Shown here piece by piece: positions 9,908 through 19,651 of a DNA stretch of 64,000 nucleotides (within the stretch, counting starts at the first letter, position 1; each line of letters opens with the position of its first letter). The notes below the pieces were generated by a model. That model did no database searches, was not told where the DNA came from, and worked only from the letters and a program-made list of their open reading frames with translations. The translations under genes and the position numbers were made by a program. The stretch is from the NCBI GenBank assembly GCA_028284585.1, contig JANQRK010000022.1, forward strand, positions 1-64,000. Reading direction: 5' to 3'. Origin of the DNA: Chromatiales bacterium (GTDB taxonomy: Bacteria; Pseudomonadota; Gammaproteobacteria; Chromatiales; Chromatiaceae).

Positions 9908-11230
9908 TCAGGCGGCCTTGAGTGCCTGGATCATACTGTCCAGCTTGATCTCCGTCTCATCCCACTCGGCCGCCGAGACCGAATCGGCCACCAACCCCGC
10001 CCCAGCATAGAGATCAATGCGGTCCCGCTGCAGATGGGCACAACGCAGCACGACATTGAGCGCCGCCCCGCCGGCCACATCGACCCAGCCACTCAGGCCG
10101 GTGAACCAGGCGCGGTCCATGGGCTCGTATTTCTGTAACCAGGTCCGCGCCTGTTGCCTGGGCGACCCACAGACCGCGGGACTCGGATGCAGGGCCTGCG
10201 CGATCTCCAGCGCTGGCGTGTCCTCTTTTAAAGTTGCCCGGATCGGCGTGTAGAGGTGTTGCAAGGTATGCAGCCTCAGCAGGCTGGGCTGGCGTGGGAT
10301 CGCCAGGCTGGCACTCAAGGGTTCGAGTACACTGCGTAACAAATCGACTACCAGTTGGTGCTCGTGGCGATTCTTCGCGTCGCGCAATAACCAGTCGCCC
10401 AGCTCTTGGTCGACCGACTGGTAGGGGTCGCGCCGCACGGTGCCCGCGACCGCCTCGCAGAACAGTTCCAATGCATGCCGATTCAACAAGACTTCGGGGG
10501 AGGCTCCCACCCAACAGCCCTCGTGAACATCGGCGGCAAAGATCGTGCAGTGGGCATGCTGACAGGCCAGTGTCCTGATCAGATGAGCGGCATCGACCGG
10601 ACGTTGACTGGTCAGGCTGACGCTGCGCGCCAGGACCACTTTCTGCAGCGCGCTATCGGCGAGGCTCTCTACCGCGCGTTCTGCGAGTGCGATCCATACC
10701 GAGGCATCCGGCACCTGGCGTTCGAGTGATAACAGCAGCGGACCAGGCGGCGGCTCGTAGGGGCGATCGATAGCGACCAGCAGGCGCTCCAGGGTGTCTA
10801 TCCAGGCATCCGGTTGCGCCGGGTCGGGTGTGACCGTGAGGTAGGTCGTCTGATTGCCGCTGCCCAGTTGGATCGACGGCAGCGTGATGCGACCACCGTG
10901 GCTGTCCGAGGCTAGGCTGAGTCGCGGCGGCACGCCACAGGCATCTGGGTCTATGTGGCAGAATCGCGAACTGAGGTCTTTCAGCGCCTCGGAAAGCCCC
11001 CCAAGGTGACCCTCGCCAGGTTGCTCGAAGCGCCACGCTCTGCCCAGGCCCAGCCATTGCTCGCCGCGATCCGGGCGCATCCAAAAATAGCGCTCATCCG
11101 GCACTTGCGGCAGACTGTGCAGCGTCGCACCGGGTAGCGGCAGCGTGACGCTGACCAGCGCATGGCCGTCGCGTTTGGCCTGCCGCAACGCCTGCTGTAT
11201 GGGCTTTTCTAGATTTCGGCTATCGATCAT
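9908..11230 (-). CDS. menF: MenF, isochorismate synthase
   Basis: The 440-residue protein is a chorismate-using enzyme that makes isochorismate, the first step to menaquinone. The C-terminal half has the chorismate-binding signatures: ALQKVVLARSVSL, SPEVLLNR with EAVAGTVRRD, HEHQLVVDLLR, LHPSPAVCGSPR and YAGAGLVADS. A siderophore-type isochorismate synthase is the alternative, but the position before menD settles it. It is transcribed divergently from menC, with a 99-bp gap (11231..11329) that must hold both promoters. Confidence 0.94.
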   Translation of the reverse strand: MIDSRNLEKPIQQALRQAKRDGHALVSVTLPLPGATLHSLPQVPDERYFWMRPDRGEQWLGLGRAWRFEQPGEGHLGGLSEALKDLSSRFCHIDPDACGVPPRLSLASDSHGGRITLPSIQLGSGNQTTYLTVTPDPAQPDAWIDTLERLLVAIDRPYEPPPGPLLLSLERQVPDASVWIALAERAVESLADSALQKVVLARSVSLTSQRPVDAAHLIRTLACQHAHCTIFAADVHEGCWVGASPEVLLNRHALELFCEAVAGTVRRDPYQSVDQELGDWLLRDAKNRHEHQLVVDLLRSVLEPLSASLAIPRQPSLLRLHTLQHLYTPIRATLKEDTPALEIAQALHPSPAVCGSPRQQARTWLQKYEPMDRAWFTGLSGWVDVAGGAALNVVLRCAHLQRDRIDLYAGAGLVADSVSAAEWDETEIKLDSMIQALKAA

Positions 11231-11329
11231 GCGTGTTCAGGGTAGCGGCCTCTTGCCGGGGCCGGGGACACTGGCCTTATATATCAAGATAAGCGGGGTC
11301 GCGTTCTGATCCGGATCATAGGCGCATTA

Positions 11330-12403
11330 ATGCGCCCTTACCGTCTGAAGTTTAAACGGCCATGGGTCACGGCCCGAGGCACCCTTGCATACCGCGAGGG
11401 CCTGCTACTCGCCTTGCGCGGCGCGTCGGGCACGCTCGGCTGGGGTGACTGTGCGCCGCTACCGACGGCCGGAACCGAGACGCTAGCTGAGGCGGCCGGC
11501 ACACTGCAACGCCTGGTGTCTGGCCTTCCCGAACCGGCAATCGACCAAGACCTGGACAGGCTACCACCAGCGACGCGTTGCGCAATCGAAACCGCACTGC
11601 TCGACCTGCGCGCACGCGACTTGGGTTGCCCCTTGGCGGATCTGTTGGGGGGCAAACAGAGGTCGATCATTCGAGTCAACGCCGCCTGTGGTGAACTGGG
11701 CAAGGAAACCGCCGCCTGCGTCAACAGCGCCAGCAGCTCGGGGTTCGACGTCATCAAGCTCAAAGTCGGTCTCGCTGAACCCGAGACAGAGGCCGCCACA
11801 CTGCGGCGACTGGCTCGCCAAACGGGCCCGAGTGTGCGATTCAGGCTGGATGCCAACGGCGCCTGGACACCGCGCCAGGCCAGACGCTTTGTCGATGCGC
11901 TGGGCACCAACATGCCGATCGAGTCACTCGAAGAACCCCTGGCGCGACCGGACCATGCACAGCTGGCCGCGCTGCAACGCCGCTGCCTTTTTCCTCTGGC
12001 GCTGGACGAGTCGCTGGCGGGACGCCACCCCGAGTATCCGGGCAGACTGCCGCCGGTGCGGCGCATGGTCCTGAAACCCACGGTGCTGGGCGGTCCGCGC
12101 CATGCAATGGTCTGGGCCAGATGCGCCCAGCGTGCGGGGATGCAGGTCGTGGTAACCAGCACCCTGGAGTCCGCGGTCGGCTTGGCCATGGCGGCACAGG
12201 TCGCGGCAGCGCTCGCAACCGAGGGTGTGCATGGCCTGGCGACCGGTACTTGTTTCGCATCCGACACGGCCGATTTTCCGGCCGCGACCTCGGGTATCCT
12301 CAGCCTACCCGAGACACCGGGGCTCGGCGTCGAACCGGTGCAATCGGACAGCGACACGGACCCTGGTCACAGTACATCCGCCGGAGAAGCTGGTCGTGTT
12401 TGA
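11330..12403 (+). CDS. menC: MenC, o-succinylbenzoate synthase
   Basis: This 357-residue enolase-superfamily enzyme dehydrates SHCHC to o-succinylbenzoate. The barrel shows the expected residues: the KLK pair (VIKLKVGL), metal ligands D (RLDANGAW), E (LEEPL) and D (ALDESLA), and the second catalytic lysine (VLKPTVLGG). The start ATG at 11330 gives the usual 'RPYRLKFKRPW' opening. Its last eight bases overlap the GTG start of the following thioesterase gene, so the two are translationally linked. Confidence 0.93.
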   Translation: MRPYRLKFKRPWVTARGTLAYREGLLLALRGASGTLGWGDCAPLPTAGTETLAEAAGTLQRLVSGLPEPAIDQDLDRLPPATRCAIETALLDLRARDLGCPLADLLGGKQRSIIRVNAACGELGKETAACVNSASSSGFDVIKLKVGLAEPETEAATLRRLARQTGPSVRFRLDANGAWTPRQARRFVDALGTNMPIESLEEPLARPDHAQLAALQRRCLFPLALDESLAGRHPEYPGRLPPVRRMVLKPTVLGGPRHAMVWARCAQRAGMQVVVTSTLESAVGLAMAAQVAAALATEGVHGLATGTCFASDTADFPAATSGILSLPETPGLGVEPVQSDSDTDPGHSTSAGEAGRV

Positions 12404-12788
12404 AACGCAATTGGATATCGGTATGGCACAGGTCGACGCCGCCGGTGTGATCTTCGCGCCCCGTCTGCTGGAGCTGGCACATTCCGTCTATGAGGCCTTT
12501 CTTGCACAGCACGGTTGGTCGGTGGGGCGGATACTCGACGAAGGCTGGGCCTTGCCAGTTGTGCACATGGCAGCCGATTTCAAACAACCGCTGCGCCTCG
12601 GTGATCGCGTGAGCGTCACACTCAACGTCGAACGCCTGAGTGAGAGCAGCTTCACCCTCGGTTATCGCTTTTCGAAAGGAGGTGCGGTTGCCGCAGCAGC
12701 GACCAGCGTGCATGTCGCAACCGACGGCAGCACCAAGCAGGCACTGCCCGCCGATTTGGTTGCGCTACTCACTGCCATCGTCGACTAG
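12396..12788 (+). CDS. Hot-dog thioesterase, probable DHNA-CoA hydrolase
   Basis: The 130-residue protein has the 4HBT hot-dog pattern: an acidic substrate loop (Q.D..GVIFAPRLLELAHSVYEAFL) and VVHMAADFKQPLRLGD. In the men cluster the natural role is hydrolysis of 1,4-dihydroxy-2-naphthoyl-CoA, the step between MenB and MenA. The start is GTG 12396, with GGAGAAG a few bases upstream (from 12382), inside the end of menC; ATG 12423 would cut off the first strand. The stop is TAG. The 3' end overlaps the convergent menE by 24 bp. The substrate is inferred from context only. Confidence 0.8.
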   Translation: MFETQLDIGMAQVDAAGVIFAPRLLELAHSVYEAFLAQHGWSVGRILDEGWALPVVHMAADFKQPLRLGDRVSVTLNVERLSESSFTLGYRFSKGGAVAAAATSVHVATDGSTKQALPADLVALLTAIVD

Positions 12789-14129
12789 CTCAGGGTCCTG
12801 GACGAGCTCGCGCAGACGCCGACGGTCGACCTTGCCAGTCGCACCTAGCGGCAATGCGTCACGGCGCACCACCCGCCGCGGCCGCAGAGCACTCGGCAAC
12901 TGCTCGCGGCACCATGCGAGCAACTCCTCGCCAGCGACGCCACCGACCACGATCGCGGTAACGATCTCGCCGTATACCGAGTCTGGCTGGCCGATAACCG
13001 CGACCTCTCGCACCGCCGGGTGTCCGCAAACGATGCGCTCAACGCTCGCCGGGTGGATATTGATCCCGCCGCTGATGATCATGTCATCAAACCGACCGAG
13101 TACGTGCAGGTGCCCGGCCTCGTCGATGCAACCGAGGTCGTTGGATACGAACCAACCATCGGCCGCAAGGCCCAATCCCGGCGCGAAGTCAGGATTCAGA
13201 TAACCGCACATCAACATGTCGCCGCGCAGCTTGATCCGGCCGTGGGCGTCGCCGGACGGCTCGATCGCAAGCTGCATGCCGGGTATCGGGCTGCCAACAT
13301 CCCCCGGCGTCCAGTCGTCGCCGGGATCGCACAAAGTAGCCGCCTGCGAACCCGCCTCACTTAGCCCGTAACTGACGCACAACGGCCAACCCTGCGCGGC
13401 GGCCTCGCACGCCAACGCCGGGGACAGCGCCCCGCCACCGATCAACACCTTGCGCAACTGGGCCGGTGGGCGCTGTCCGGCCGCTTGCTCGAGCAGGCGT
13501 GCCAGCATCGCAGGTACTAGCGACAGATGGCTCACCGGGTGACGGTGCAATCCGTCCCACACCCGGTCGGCCTCGAACTTCGGCAACACCAGGACCCGGG
13601 CCTTTCGGTAAAGGGCACGCTCGAGGATGGCGATGCCACCGATGTGCCAGGGCGCCAGACAGACCAACCAGAGATCATCGGCTGCAAACGCCAGGCGTTG
13701 GCAAGCGGCACGACTCGCCGCACGGAGACCATGCGCACCGTGCATCACACCGCGCGGCCGTCCCGCGCTGCCGCTGGTCTGTATGATCAGCCCGCCGCGC
13801 AGCGCGGTTGATATCGGGCGCCCCGGCACCGGGTCCCGCGCAAGCGCAAGCCCGGCGTGCTCCCCATCCAACAGCACCGCCCCACCGGCCTGCCCCAACA
13901 GCTCGTCCACGTCGGCCGCACTGAGCTGTGGTGCGAGTGGCATCAAGGGTTGTCCGGCGGCCCGTGCCAGTCCCCACAGCCACACCCAGCACGCCGGATC
14001 GCTGCTCTGCACGGCCAACACGCGAGATGCCGACACGCCCAGGCCGCGTAAGGCCGGTACCAGCCGCTGCGCCGCTTCGACCAATTCACGGACGGCCAAG
14101 GCTTGTGTAGCGAGGCGGAAAGGCGTCAT
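12765..14129 (-). CDS. menE: MenE, o-succinylbenzoate-CoA ligase
   Basis: This 454-residue adenylate-forming enzyme activates o-succinylbenzoate to its CoA ester. The ATP loop QTSGSAGRPRGV, the A5 region VSYGLSEAGSQ, the hinge GRFDDMIISGGINIHP and the C-terminal catalytic lysine in GATGKVDRRRL are all present. The length is typical of short MenE forms. It is divergent from menB across a 182-bp gap and convergent, with overlap, to the thioesterase gene. Confidence 0.93.
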   Translation of the reverse strand: MTPFRLATQALAVRELVEAAQRLVPALRGLGVSASRVLAVQSSDPACWVWLWGLARAAGQPLMPLAPQLSAADVDELLGQAGGAVLLDGEHAGLALARDPVPGRPISTALRGGLIIQTSGSAGRPRGVMHGAHGLRAASRAACQRLAFAADDLWLVCLAPWHIGGIAILERALYRKARVLVLPKFEADRVWDGLHRHPVSHLSLVPAMLARLLEQAAGQRPPAQLRKVLIGGGALSPALACEAAAQGWPLCVSYGLSEAGSQAATLCDPGDDWTPGDVGSPIPGMQLAIEPSGDAHGRIKLRGDMLMCGYLNPDFAPGLGLAADGWFVSNDLGCIDEAGHLHVLGRFDDMIISGGINIHPASVERIVCGHPAVREVAVIGQPDSVYGEIVTAIVVGGVAGEELLAWCREQLPSALRPRRVVRRDALPLGATGKVDRRRLRELVQDPELVDDGSE

Positions 14130-14311
14130 CGCAGGTCGGGACCTATGGTCGATGTCATCGACCTCGTGCGATTATTGTGCCTGGATCGCACGGCCGGCAC
14201 TGGCCATGTGAAAGCCGTCCACCCTATTGGGTATAACATCCCCACCCCGTTGCGCACCCGTGCCCCCACCGAGGGATGCCGCAACCGGACCGAGCATGCC
14301 GAGGAGAAATA

Positions 14312-15133
14312 ATGCACTGGCAGGATCTCACCCAGATTTCCTTCGACGATATCAGATGCGAATACGCCGAGGGCATCGCCAAGATCACGATCAATCGCCC
14401 GCAGGTCAGAAATGCCTTCCGGCCGGAGACGGTGCAAGAGCTGATCACGGCCTTCCATCATGCGCACCACCACCCGGACATCGGCGTGATCATCCTCACC
14501 GGCGAAGGCGACAAGGCGTTCTGCGCGGGTGGCGATCAAAAGATCCGTGGCGACGAGGGCGGCTACCGCGACCGCCAGGGGGTACAGCACCTCAATGTGC
14601 TGGACCTGCAGATGCAGATCCGACGCCTGCCCAAACCTGTGGTCGCGATGGTCGCCGGCTATGCAATCGGCGGCGGCCATGTGCTACACCTGGTGTGCGA
14701 CTTGACGATCGCGGCCGAGAACGCCCGTTTCGGCCAGACCGGACCTCGGGTCGGCAGCTTCGATGCAGGACTCGGAGCTGGGCTGATGGCGCGCACCGTC
14801 GGACTCAAGCGCGCCAAGGAGATCTGGTTTCTGTGTCGTCAGTACGACGCCCAAGAGGCGCTGGCCATGGGACTGGTCAACGCGGTCGTGCCACTCGACC
14901 GACTCGAACACGAGACCCTGAGCTGGTGCCGGCAGATGCTCACCCACTCGCCGACCGCGCTGCGCTTGATCAAGGCCGGCTTCAACGCCGATACCGATGG
15001 CCTGGCTGGGATTCAAGAATTGGCCGGCAACGCCACCGGCCTGTTCTACATGACACCGGAGGCCAACGAAGGCAAGCAGGCATTTCTCGAGAAACGGGCG
15101 CCGAATTTCACCAAGTTCCCGCGGCGTCCCTAA
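14312..15133 (+). CDS. menB: MenB, 1,4-dihydroxy-2-naphthoyl-CoA synthase
   Basis: This 273-residue crotonase-fold enzyme closes the second naphthoquinol ring. It has the MenB-specific segments [28 protein letters not shown], and the C-terminal [12 protein letters not shown]. The start ATG 14312 follows GAGGAG at 14301-14306; the frame is open 36 bases further up but has no ribosome binding site there. A short GC-rich hairpin (GCACGGC/GCCGTGC, about 15140-15157) follows the stop without a T-run. Confidence 0.96.
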   Translation: MHWQDLTQISFDDIRCEYAEGIAKITINRPQVRNAFRPETVQELITAFHHAHHHPDIGVIILTGEGDKAFCAGGDQKIRGDEGGYRDRQGVQHLNVLDLQMQIRRLPKPVVAMVAGYAIGGGHVLHLVCDLTIAAENARFGQTGPRVGSFDAGLGAGLMARTVGLKRAKEIWFLCRQYDAQEALAMGLVNAVVPLDRLEHETLSWCRQMLTHSPTALRLIKAGFNADTDGLAGIQELAGNATGLFYMTPEANEGKQAFLEKRAPNFTKFPRRP

Positions 15134-15346
15134 AGACTGGCACGGCTGGGCCGTGCTCCCCGATCCGCCCATGCGGCAAAAATCGCAAACCGCGGTCACC
15201 GATCTGCACGAAGGCGTGCCGGAACACTAGCCCGCTACGCAATGCCCGACGACGTAGCCGGCATCGGAGATCGGACGCAGCACATTGGCGCCGCCCAATG
15301 GAGTTCGATGTGCAAGGTCGCCTCATGCTCAAACAGGTGCCGAGCA

Positions 15347-15386
15347 TAAAAAAACCCCCAAGAGCCCGCTATCTCTGGGCTCTTGG
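15347..15386 (-). terminator. Rho-independent terminator of the porin gene
   Basis: A 10-bp perfect stem (CCAAGAGCCC 15358-15367, GGGCTCTTGG 15377-15386) with a 9-base loop is followed, on the minus strand, by G5 and seven Ts (15348-15354). It lies 20 bp past the porin stop. Confidence 0.9.
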
Positions 15387-15406
15387 AGGCGATAGTGAGC
15401 GCTGCC

Positions 15407-16717
15407 TTAATACTTCACATTCACTTCGACAGTCCACATTTCCTTATCAAACGCACCCTGGGTCCCGCTCGGGCCGACACCGCCATCCGAGTCGTAGTTA
15501 CCATACTTAGCCAGTATGTTGGCGTGCTTGCTGAACTGGTATTTGGCAACCAAGTCCAGCTCGTCACCACCGTCGAACCCAGCAGCATCGTCTTCTGGAT
15601 CGTACCAGTGGTAGATGACCTTGAACGACAGACCGTTACCTAAGTTGTAGCCACCATATATGTAGTAGTCCTCCAATCCTTGCTGGAAGCCGGTGATCGG
15701 TAACAAGGCGTCAGCAAAACCGTGGAATTTGTGGAGGGTAGCGAGTGGTGTGCGGAAATCCGGTTCGAGGATCTCTAGACCAGCCCCAAAGGTCGCACCG
15801 GCGATACCTGCGGAGAGATCGGCCGCATAGTAATCAGCATCGAAATCCGCGCCGCTCGGCGAACCGCTGTTGTCTTCTTGGTTAGCATAAGACAACGCAT
15901 AACTAATTTTTGCTGCACCGGCACCTATGGCGCCGGTGGCGCGCACGCCATAGGTATCATTGGATATAGCGGCATTTGCACCGCCGTCCTCATCGCCCTC
16001 GATTTGGTAGCCAAAGCCCGTGAGCTTTAACCAATCGTCAAAAGAGAACGAACCATTGAGGCCGTAGCTATCGTGCTTGAGGTAGTCACCGGTAACGGAG
16101 TTTTGGGCATCGATGTAAAACCCTCTCACATCCAAGCCGTCAATCGCAGTGAAACCGGCGGTAACCGCATCGAAAGTCTGAATGTTCTGTCGCCAGCCAA
16201 CATGGCCGATGAAACGATGATCGTCGAGAGTGTAAAGTTGACGGCCGACTTTCACGTTGCCGAAGGCATCGTTGGCGTACTGAATCCAGAGCTGGTTAAG
16301 ATCTGTGCCATCTCCCAAGTCGTCGAGAGGATGAATGTCGTTTCCGTCGTTGAAAACGGCATTTAAAGTTTCACCCTCGACCATGGCGGAAAAGCCGTTG
16401 AAAGTCGGCGTGGTATATCCGTAACGCACGCGTATGGATGAACCATCCCGATCGACGTCCGGCGAACTATCGAGATCGAAGCTCTCGTAGCGCAACCGCG
16501 CGTCGAGGTTAAATTTCCCCACTCCCGCGCCGTTCAACGCCCCGAGAGACGCATCCAAAGCATTGGCGACAGGGTCAGCCAATGCCATCTGTGCTCCGCC
16601 AGCCATGGCGAAAGCGGTCAAGAAGGCGGTGGCCATGGCCGCCTTAGTCTTTGTGGTGCGTTTTAGGCCGAGTTGTATTTCTGTCGTACCAGTCGAGGCG
16701 ATTTTCGTCTTCTTCAT
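15407..16717 (-). CDS. Outer-membrane porin-like beta-barrel protein
   Basis: The 436-residue protein has a long basic N-terminus (about 27 residues) before the signal-peptide core and a cleavage site near MALA/DP (about residue 48). The rest is alternating polar/aromatic strands rich in Asp and Gly (LDARLRYESFDLD, IRVRYGYTT, NVKVGRQLYTLDDHRFIGHVGW) typical of alginate-export/OprD-like putative porins. The last strand ends WTVEVNVKY. The ATG at 16717 is supported by GGGAG six bases upstream; an internal ATG at 16636 would give a more ordinary signal peptide. The downstream two-component pair could control it, but no sigma-54 site was found. Substrate unknown. Confidence 0.78.
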   Translation of the reverse strand: MKKTKIASTGTTEIQLGLKRTTKTKAAMATAFLTAFAMAGGAQMALADPVANALDASLGALNGAGVGKFNLDARLRYESFDLDSSPDVDRDGSSIRVRYGYTTPTFNGFSAMVEGETLNAVFNDGNDIHPLDDLGDGTDLNQLWIQYANDAFGNVKVGRQLYTLDDHRFIGHVGWRQNIQTFDAVTAGFTAIDGLDVRGFYIDAQNSVTGDYLKHDSYGLNGSFSFDDWLKLTGFGYQIEGDEDGGANAAISNDTYGVRATGAIGAGAAKISYALSYANQEDNSGSPSGADFDADYYAADLSAGIAGATFGAGLEILEPDFRTPLATLHKFHGFADALLPITGFQQGLEDYYIYGGYNLGNGLSFKVIYHWYDPEDDAAGFDGGDELDLVAKYQFSKHANILAKYGNYDSDGGVGPSGTQGAFDKEMWTVEVNVKY

Positions 16718-17219
16718 GAAGGGCTCCCGGATTGGAGGGGGTGAGTACTTGCCAGTGAGCTAGGAATAGTCTTTATCTTATTTACCACTAGCGTTTGCTG
16801 CCCAGCGCAGTCAGCGTCTCGGACCACCCTACTATATGCGATATGAACAAAAATACTACAGTTATGCTGCATTTCAGACAGACAGCCTGCGCTGCAGCAG
16901 AGGGTTAACTGGCAGCTTCCGCCGAGCAACGCCGATCCTGAATTTGACTCGTGCGCTGCCCGCAAGCCTCTGGCAGTCAGCGAAAAAATGCCAGTTGGTG
17001 GCGTCAGAGCGACGCTCAACCAGGAAACAGAAAGTTACCCGCTGCGGGCAAATAAAGCATGATTTTTTGTGCTTTTAGCGTGTGACCGGCGCATTTACGA
17101 ACCAGATATCCAAAAACCGGCCGCTGCAATCATTGCGCCTCACCTCAATAAGTGGAAGGTTCTGCCACCCAATGTATAGGCGTATGCCAAACGACACAGA
17201 TGCCGCCACATCAGCGCCA
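16718..17219. other. Intergenic region upstream of the porin gene
   Basis: This 502-bp gap lies between the porin start and the end of the histidine kinase gene, both on the minus strand. It is A/T-richer than its neighbours and should hold the porin promoter. I looked for a GG-N10-GC sigma-54 promoter and found no convincing one. No gene or RNA is evident. Confidence 0.4.
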
Positions 17220-18125
17220 CTAAGGGGTTGGGGCTGTCCCACTACCGGCTTTGACCTGTTCCCTCAGCCGCATCTCCAATCCAGACATCAGGCTCTGGGC
17301 AAGCCAGGTCTCGCGATCGGAGAGGACGGGCTGGGATAACAAGGCAATCCTGAACTCCGCACCCTGCTCGGTCGCCGGAGCGAGGGTGAGGCTACCCCCG
17401 TAGCGCCGAACCAACCCGTTGCTCACCGCCATCCCCAGCCCAGACCCCTTGCCGGCACCTTTGGTCGTGAAAAATGGTTTAAATATCTCCTCGGCGAGTT
17501 GCGGCGGCACCCCGGGGCCATTGTCACAGACGCTGATAAGGATTCCCTGCCCCTCCCAGTCACGCGACCTCAACTCGATCTGGCCACGATCCACCGTTTC
17601 CAGGGCATGTAAGGCGTTGACGAGTAGGTTGACGATCACCTGCTGCAGATCTTGGCAACCGATCGTAATGGGGGATGTGGCCTTCAGGTCGGTCCGAATC
17701 TCGACATCGATGAGTTTCGCCTGATCATCCACGAGCCGAATACTGTCCTGCACCAGCACCTGTACCTTGTCGGGCGTGAGCAGCTCGAGATCTCGCGCCG
17801 GCCCGGCAATGCACAACAGGCTGTCGATGATCTTCTGCACACGATGTATTTGCTGGACGACGATATCGACTTCGGAGCGCACTGACCAAGCGGCCGGCCC
17901 AAGCTCTCGAATGGCAAGGTTCACATGGCCCAGCATTACCGCGAGCGGGTTGTTGATCTCATGCGCAATGCTGGCAATGAGTTCGCCAACGGCCGCTAAT
18001 TTTTCGGCCTGTACCAGCTGCTGTTCACGTGCCTCGCGAAGCAGGATACGCAAGGTGGCATCATCTTTACCGACAAGTTCGTCTTCCTGACTAGGCTTCA
18101 CATCAGATCCATCGCGGTCAGGCAC
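17220..18125 (-). CDS. Soluble NtrB-type sensor histidine kinase
   Basis: The 301-residue protein starts at GTG 18125. It has an N-terminal coiled coil (LREAREQQLVQAEKLAAVGEL), an H-box with the phosphorylated His in SIAHEINNPL, and the ATP-binding N box (LLVNALHAL), G1 (DNGPGVPP), F (FKPFFTTK) and G2 (GSGLGMAV) boxes. No membrane helix or sensor domain is visible, so the signal is probably cytoplasmic or delivered by a partner. It lies 80 bp downstream of the sigma-54 activator gene on the same strand, its likely phosphotransfer partner. Confidence 0.92.
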   Translation of the reverse strand: MPDRDGSDVKPSQEDELVGKDDATLRILLREAREQQLVQAEKLAAVGELIASIAHEINNPLAVMLGHVNLAIRELGPAAWSVRSEVDIVVQQIHRVQKIIDSLLCIAGPARDLELLTPDKVQVLVQDSIRLVDDQAKLIDVEIRTDLKATSPITIGCQDLQQVIVNLLVNALHALETVDRGQIELRSRDWEGQGILISVCDNGPGVPPQLAEEIFKPFFTTKGAGKGSGLGMAVSNGLVRRYGGSLTLAPATEQGAEFRIALLSQPVLSDRETWLAQSLMSGLEMRLREQVKAGSGTAPTP

Positions 18126-18205
18126 TTGCTCTGGACGACCCTTTCATAGGATATCTGGTCGCGCACGCCAATGGCGTTCGGGGCAAATCACCCTCTACTC
18201 ACCAA

Positions 18206-19651
18206 CTAATCGGCGTCGCATTGCACACACCATTTCTTCAGCTTGCGCTCCACAGTCTTTCGAGAAACACCAAGTGCTCGTGCAGCGACCGATTTGTTAC
18301 CGCCAGCGGCATTCAGGGCACGCAAGATATGGGCACGCTCCACGGCCTCCAATGATAGGCCATCGGTGGCCGCTACGACCGTATCACCCTCACTGGCAAC
18401 TTCACTGGATGGGCACACGAAATGTCCAATGGGCTTGCCGAGCAATAGCGAACGCTCGATGACGTTGCGCAGCTCCCGGCAATTCCCCGGCCAATCGCAG
18501 CTCTTTAACAACTCCACATCCCAGCCGGTCAATCCCGGCTTCGGCACCGACAACTCAGCCGAAAGTACCTCGAGAAAGTGGTCCGCTAACCAAGGGATAT
18601 CACTCTTGCGCTCACGCAACGGCGGCAATTCAAGGTCCACCACGTTCAGGCGGTAGAACAGGTCTTTGCGAAAACGGCCGGCCGCGACTTCATCGGCGAG
18701 ATCACGATTGGTAGCAGCAATGACTCTGGCATTTACCGGGATCTCCTGACTGCTGCCGACCGGCCGGTAACGCCTTTCCTCTAGCACTCGTAGAAGCTTC
18801 GCCTGCATCGCAAAAGGCATCTCGCCGATCTCGTCCAAGAAAAGCGTCCCGCCATCGGCGTGTCGGAAAAGCCCATCGCGCGCCTGATGGGCGCCAGTGA
18901 AGGCACCCTTGAGATGCCCAAATAACTCGCCCTCGAACAACTCTGCAGATATGGCGCCGCAATTGATCGGGACATATTGGCCGCTGCAACCGCTCAAATC
19001 GTGCAGCGCACGCGCCAACACCTCTTTGCCGGTACCTGTCTCACCTTTCACCAAAACCGTGGATGGCATAGGCGCGATCCGCTGAACGGTATCCCAAACG
19101 GCTCGCATCTGCTCGCTGACACCCAGGGCCGTCGCGTTAGAAAACCATTCCGGCTTCCCGGTCTGCGCCCCGACAGTCTGCTCCACCGCCATGGCGTCCA
19201 ATTTGCGTGCATCTAATTTGCGCCGCTGCCGCGCGTGCTCGACCGCCTCGACCAACTCACCGATCTGAAACGGCTTGCGTAAAACATGCATCGAGGCCTC
19301 TTGGGAAGAAATCTCGACGAAGACGTCCGGGTAGCCGGTGACAAATATCACGTCAAAATCGGCTGGATACCGGTCACGAAACTCCGTCACCAATTCGCGC
19401 CCACCCACGGAGCCCGGCAGACGGACATCCACCACCAGTACCTGAAACCAGGCCGAGTCGGCGAGGACCCGCGCCTCATCAGCATTGGCAGCAGCCTCCA
19501 CGCGAGTAAACTTCGGCGCGAGGGCCCGTTCGAGAAAGGACCGCATCTCAGGCTCATCATCAATGATAAGAACGCCATCGCTCGCCTCCCCCTTGGGGCC
19601 ATGGTGGCGTGCAAAGGCGTCACGGCAAGTTTCGAGTGGTGAACGACGCAT
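18206..19651 (-). CDS. Sigma-54-dependent response regulator (REC-AAA-Fis)
   Basis: This 481-residue NtrC-family activator has a receiver domain with the phospho-acceptor Asp near residue 75 (VVDVRLPG). An AAA+ domain follows with Walker A GETGTGKE, the sigma-54 contact loop GAFTGA, and Walker B GGTLFLDEIGE. It ends in a Fis-type helix-turn-helix (GGNKSVAARALGVSRKTVERKL). It pairs with the kinase gene downstream. The nearest candidate target is the porin gene, but that is context only. About 830 bp without genes lie upstream. Confidence 0.94.
   Translation of the reverse strand: MRRSPLETCRDAFARHHGPKGEASDGVLIIDDEPEMRSFLERALAPKFTRVEAAANADEARVLADSAWFQVLVVDVRLPGSVGGRELVTEFRDRYPADFDVIFVTGYPDVFVEISSQEASMHVLRKPFQIGELVEAVEHARQRRKLDARKLDAMAVEQTVGAQTGKPEWFSNATALGVSEQMRAVWDTVQRIAPMPSTVLVKGETGTGKEVLARALHDLSGCSGQYVPINCGAISAELFEGELFGHLKGAFTGAHQARDGLFRHADGGTLFLDEIGEMPFAMQAKLLRVLEERRYRPVGSSQEIPVNARVIAATNRDLADEVAAGRFRKDLFYRLNVVDLELPPLRERKSDIPWLADHFLEVLSAELSVPKPGLTGWDVELLKSCDWPGNCRELRNVIERSLLLGKPIGHFVCPSSEVASEGDTVVAATDGLSLEAVERAHILRALNAAGGNKSVAARALGVSRKTVERKLKKWCVQCDAD

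Noticed and set aside
11338-12357. 339-residue minus-strand frame opposite menC
   Set aside because: Ser/Arg-rich shadow of a high-GC gene with clear MenC motifs on the other strand.
14227-15510. Long Arg-rich plus-strand open frame
   Set aside because: It is the out-of-frame shadow of menB and runs into the porin terminator; composition is not protein-like.
16718-17219. Sigma-54 promoter for the porin gene
   Set aside because: The sigma-54 activator next door made it attractive, but no GG-N10-GC element with the flanking consensus was found.
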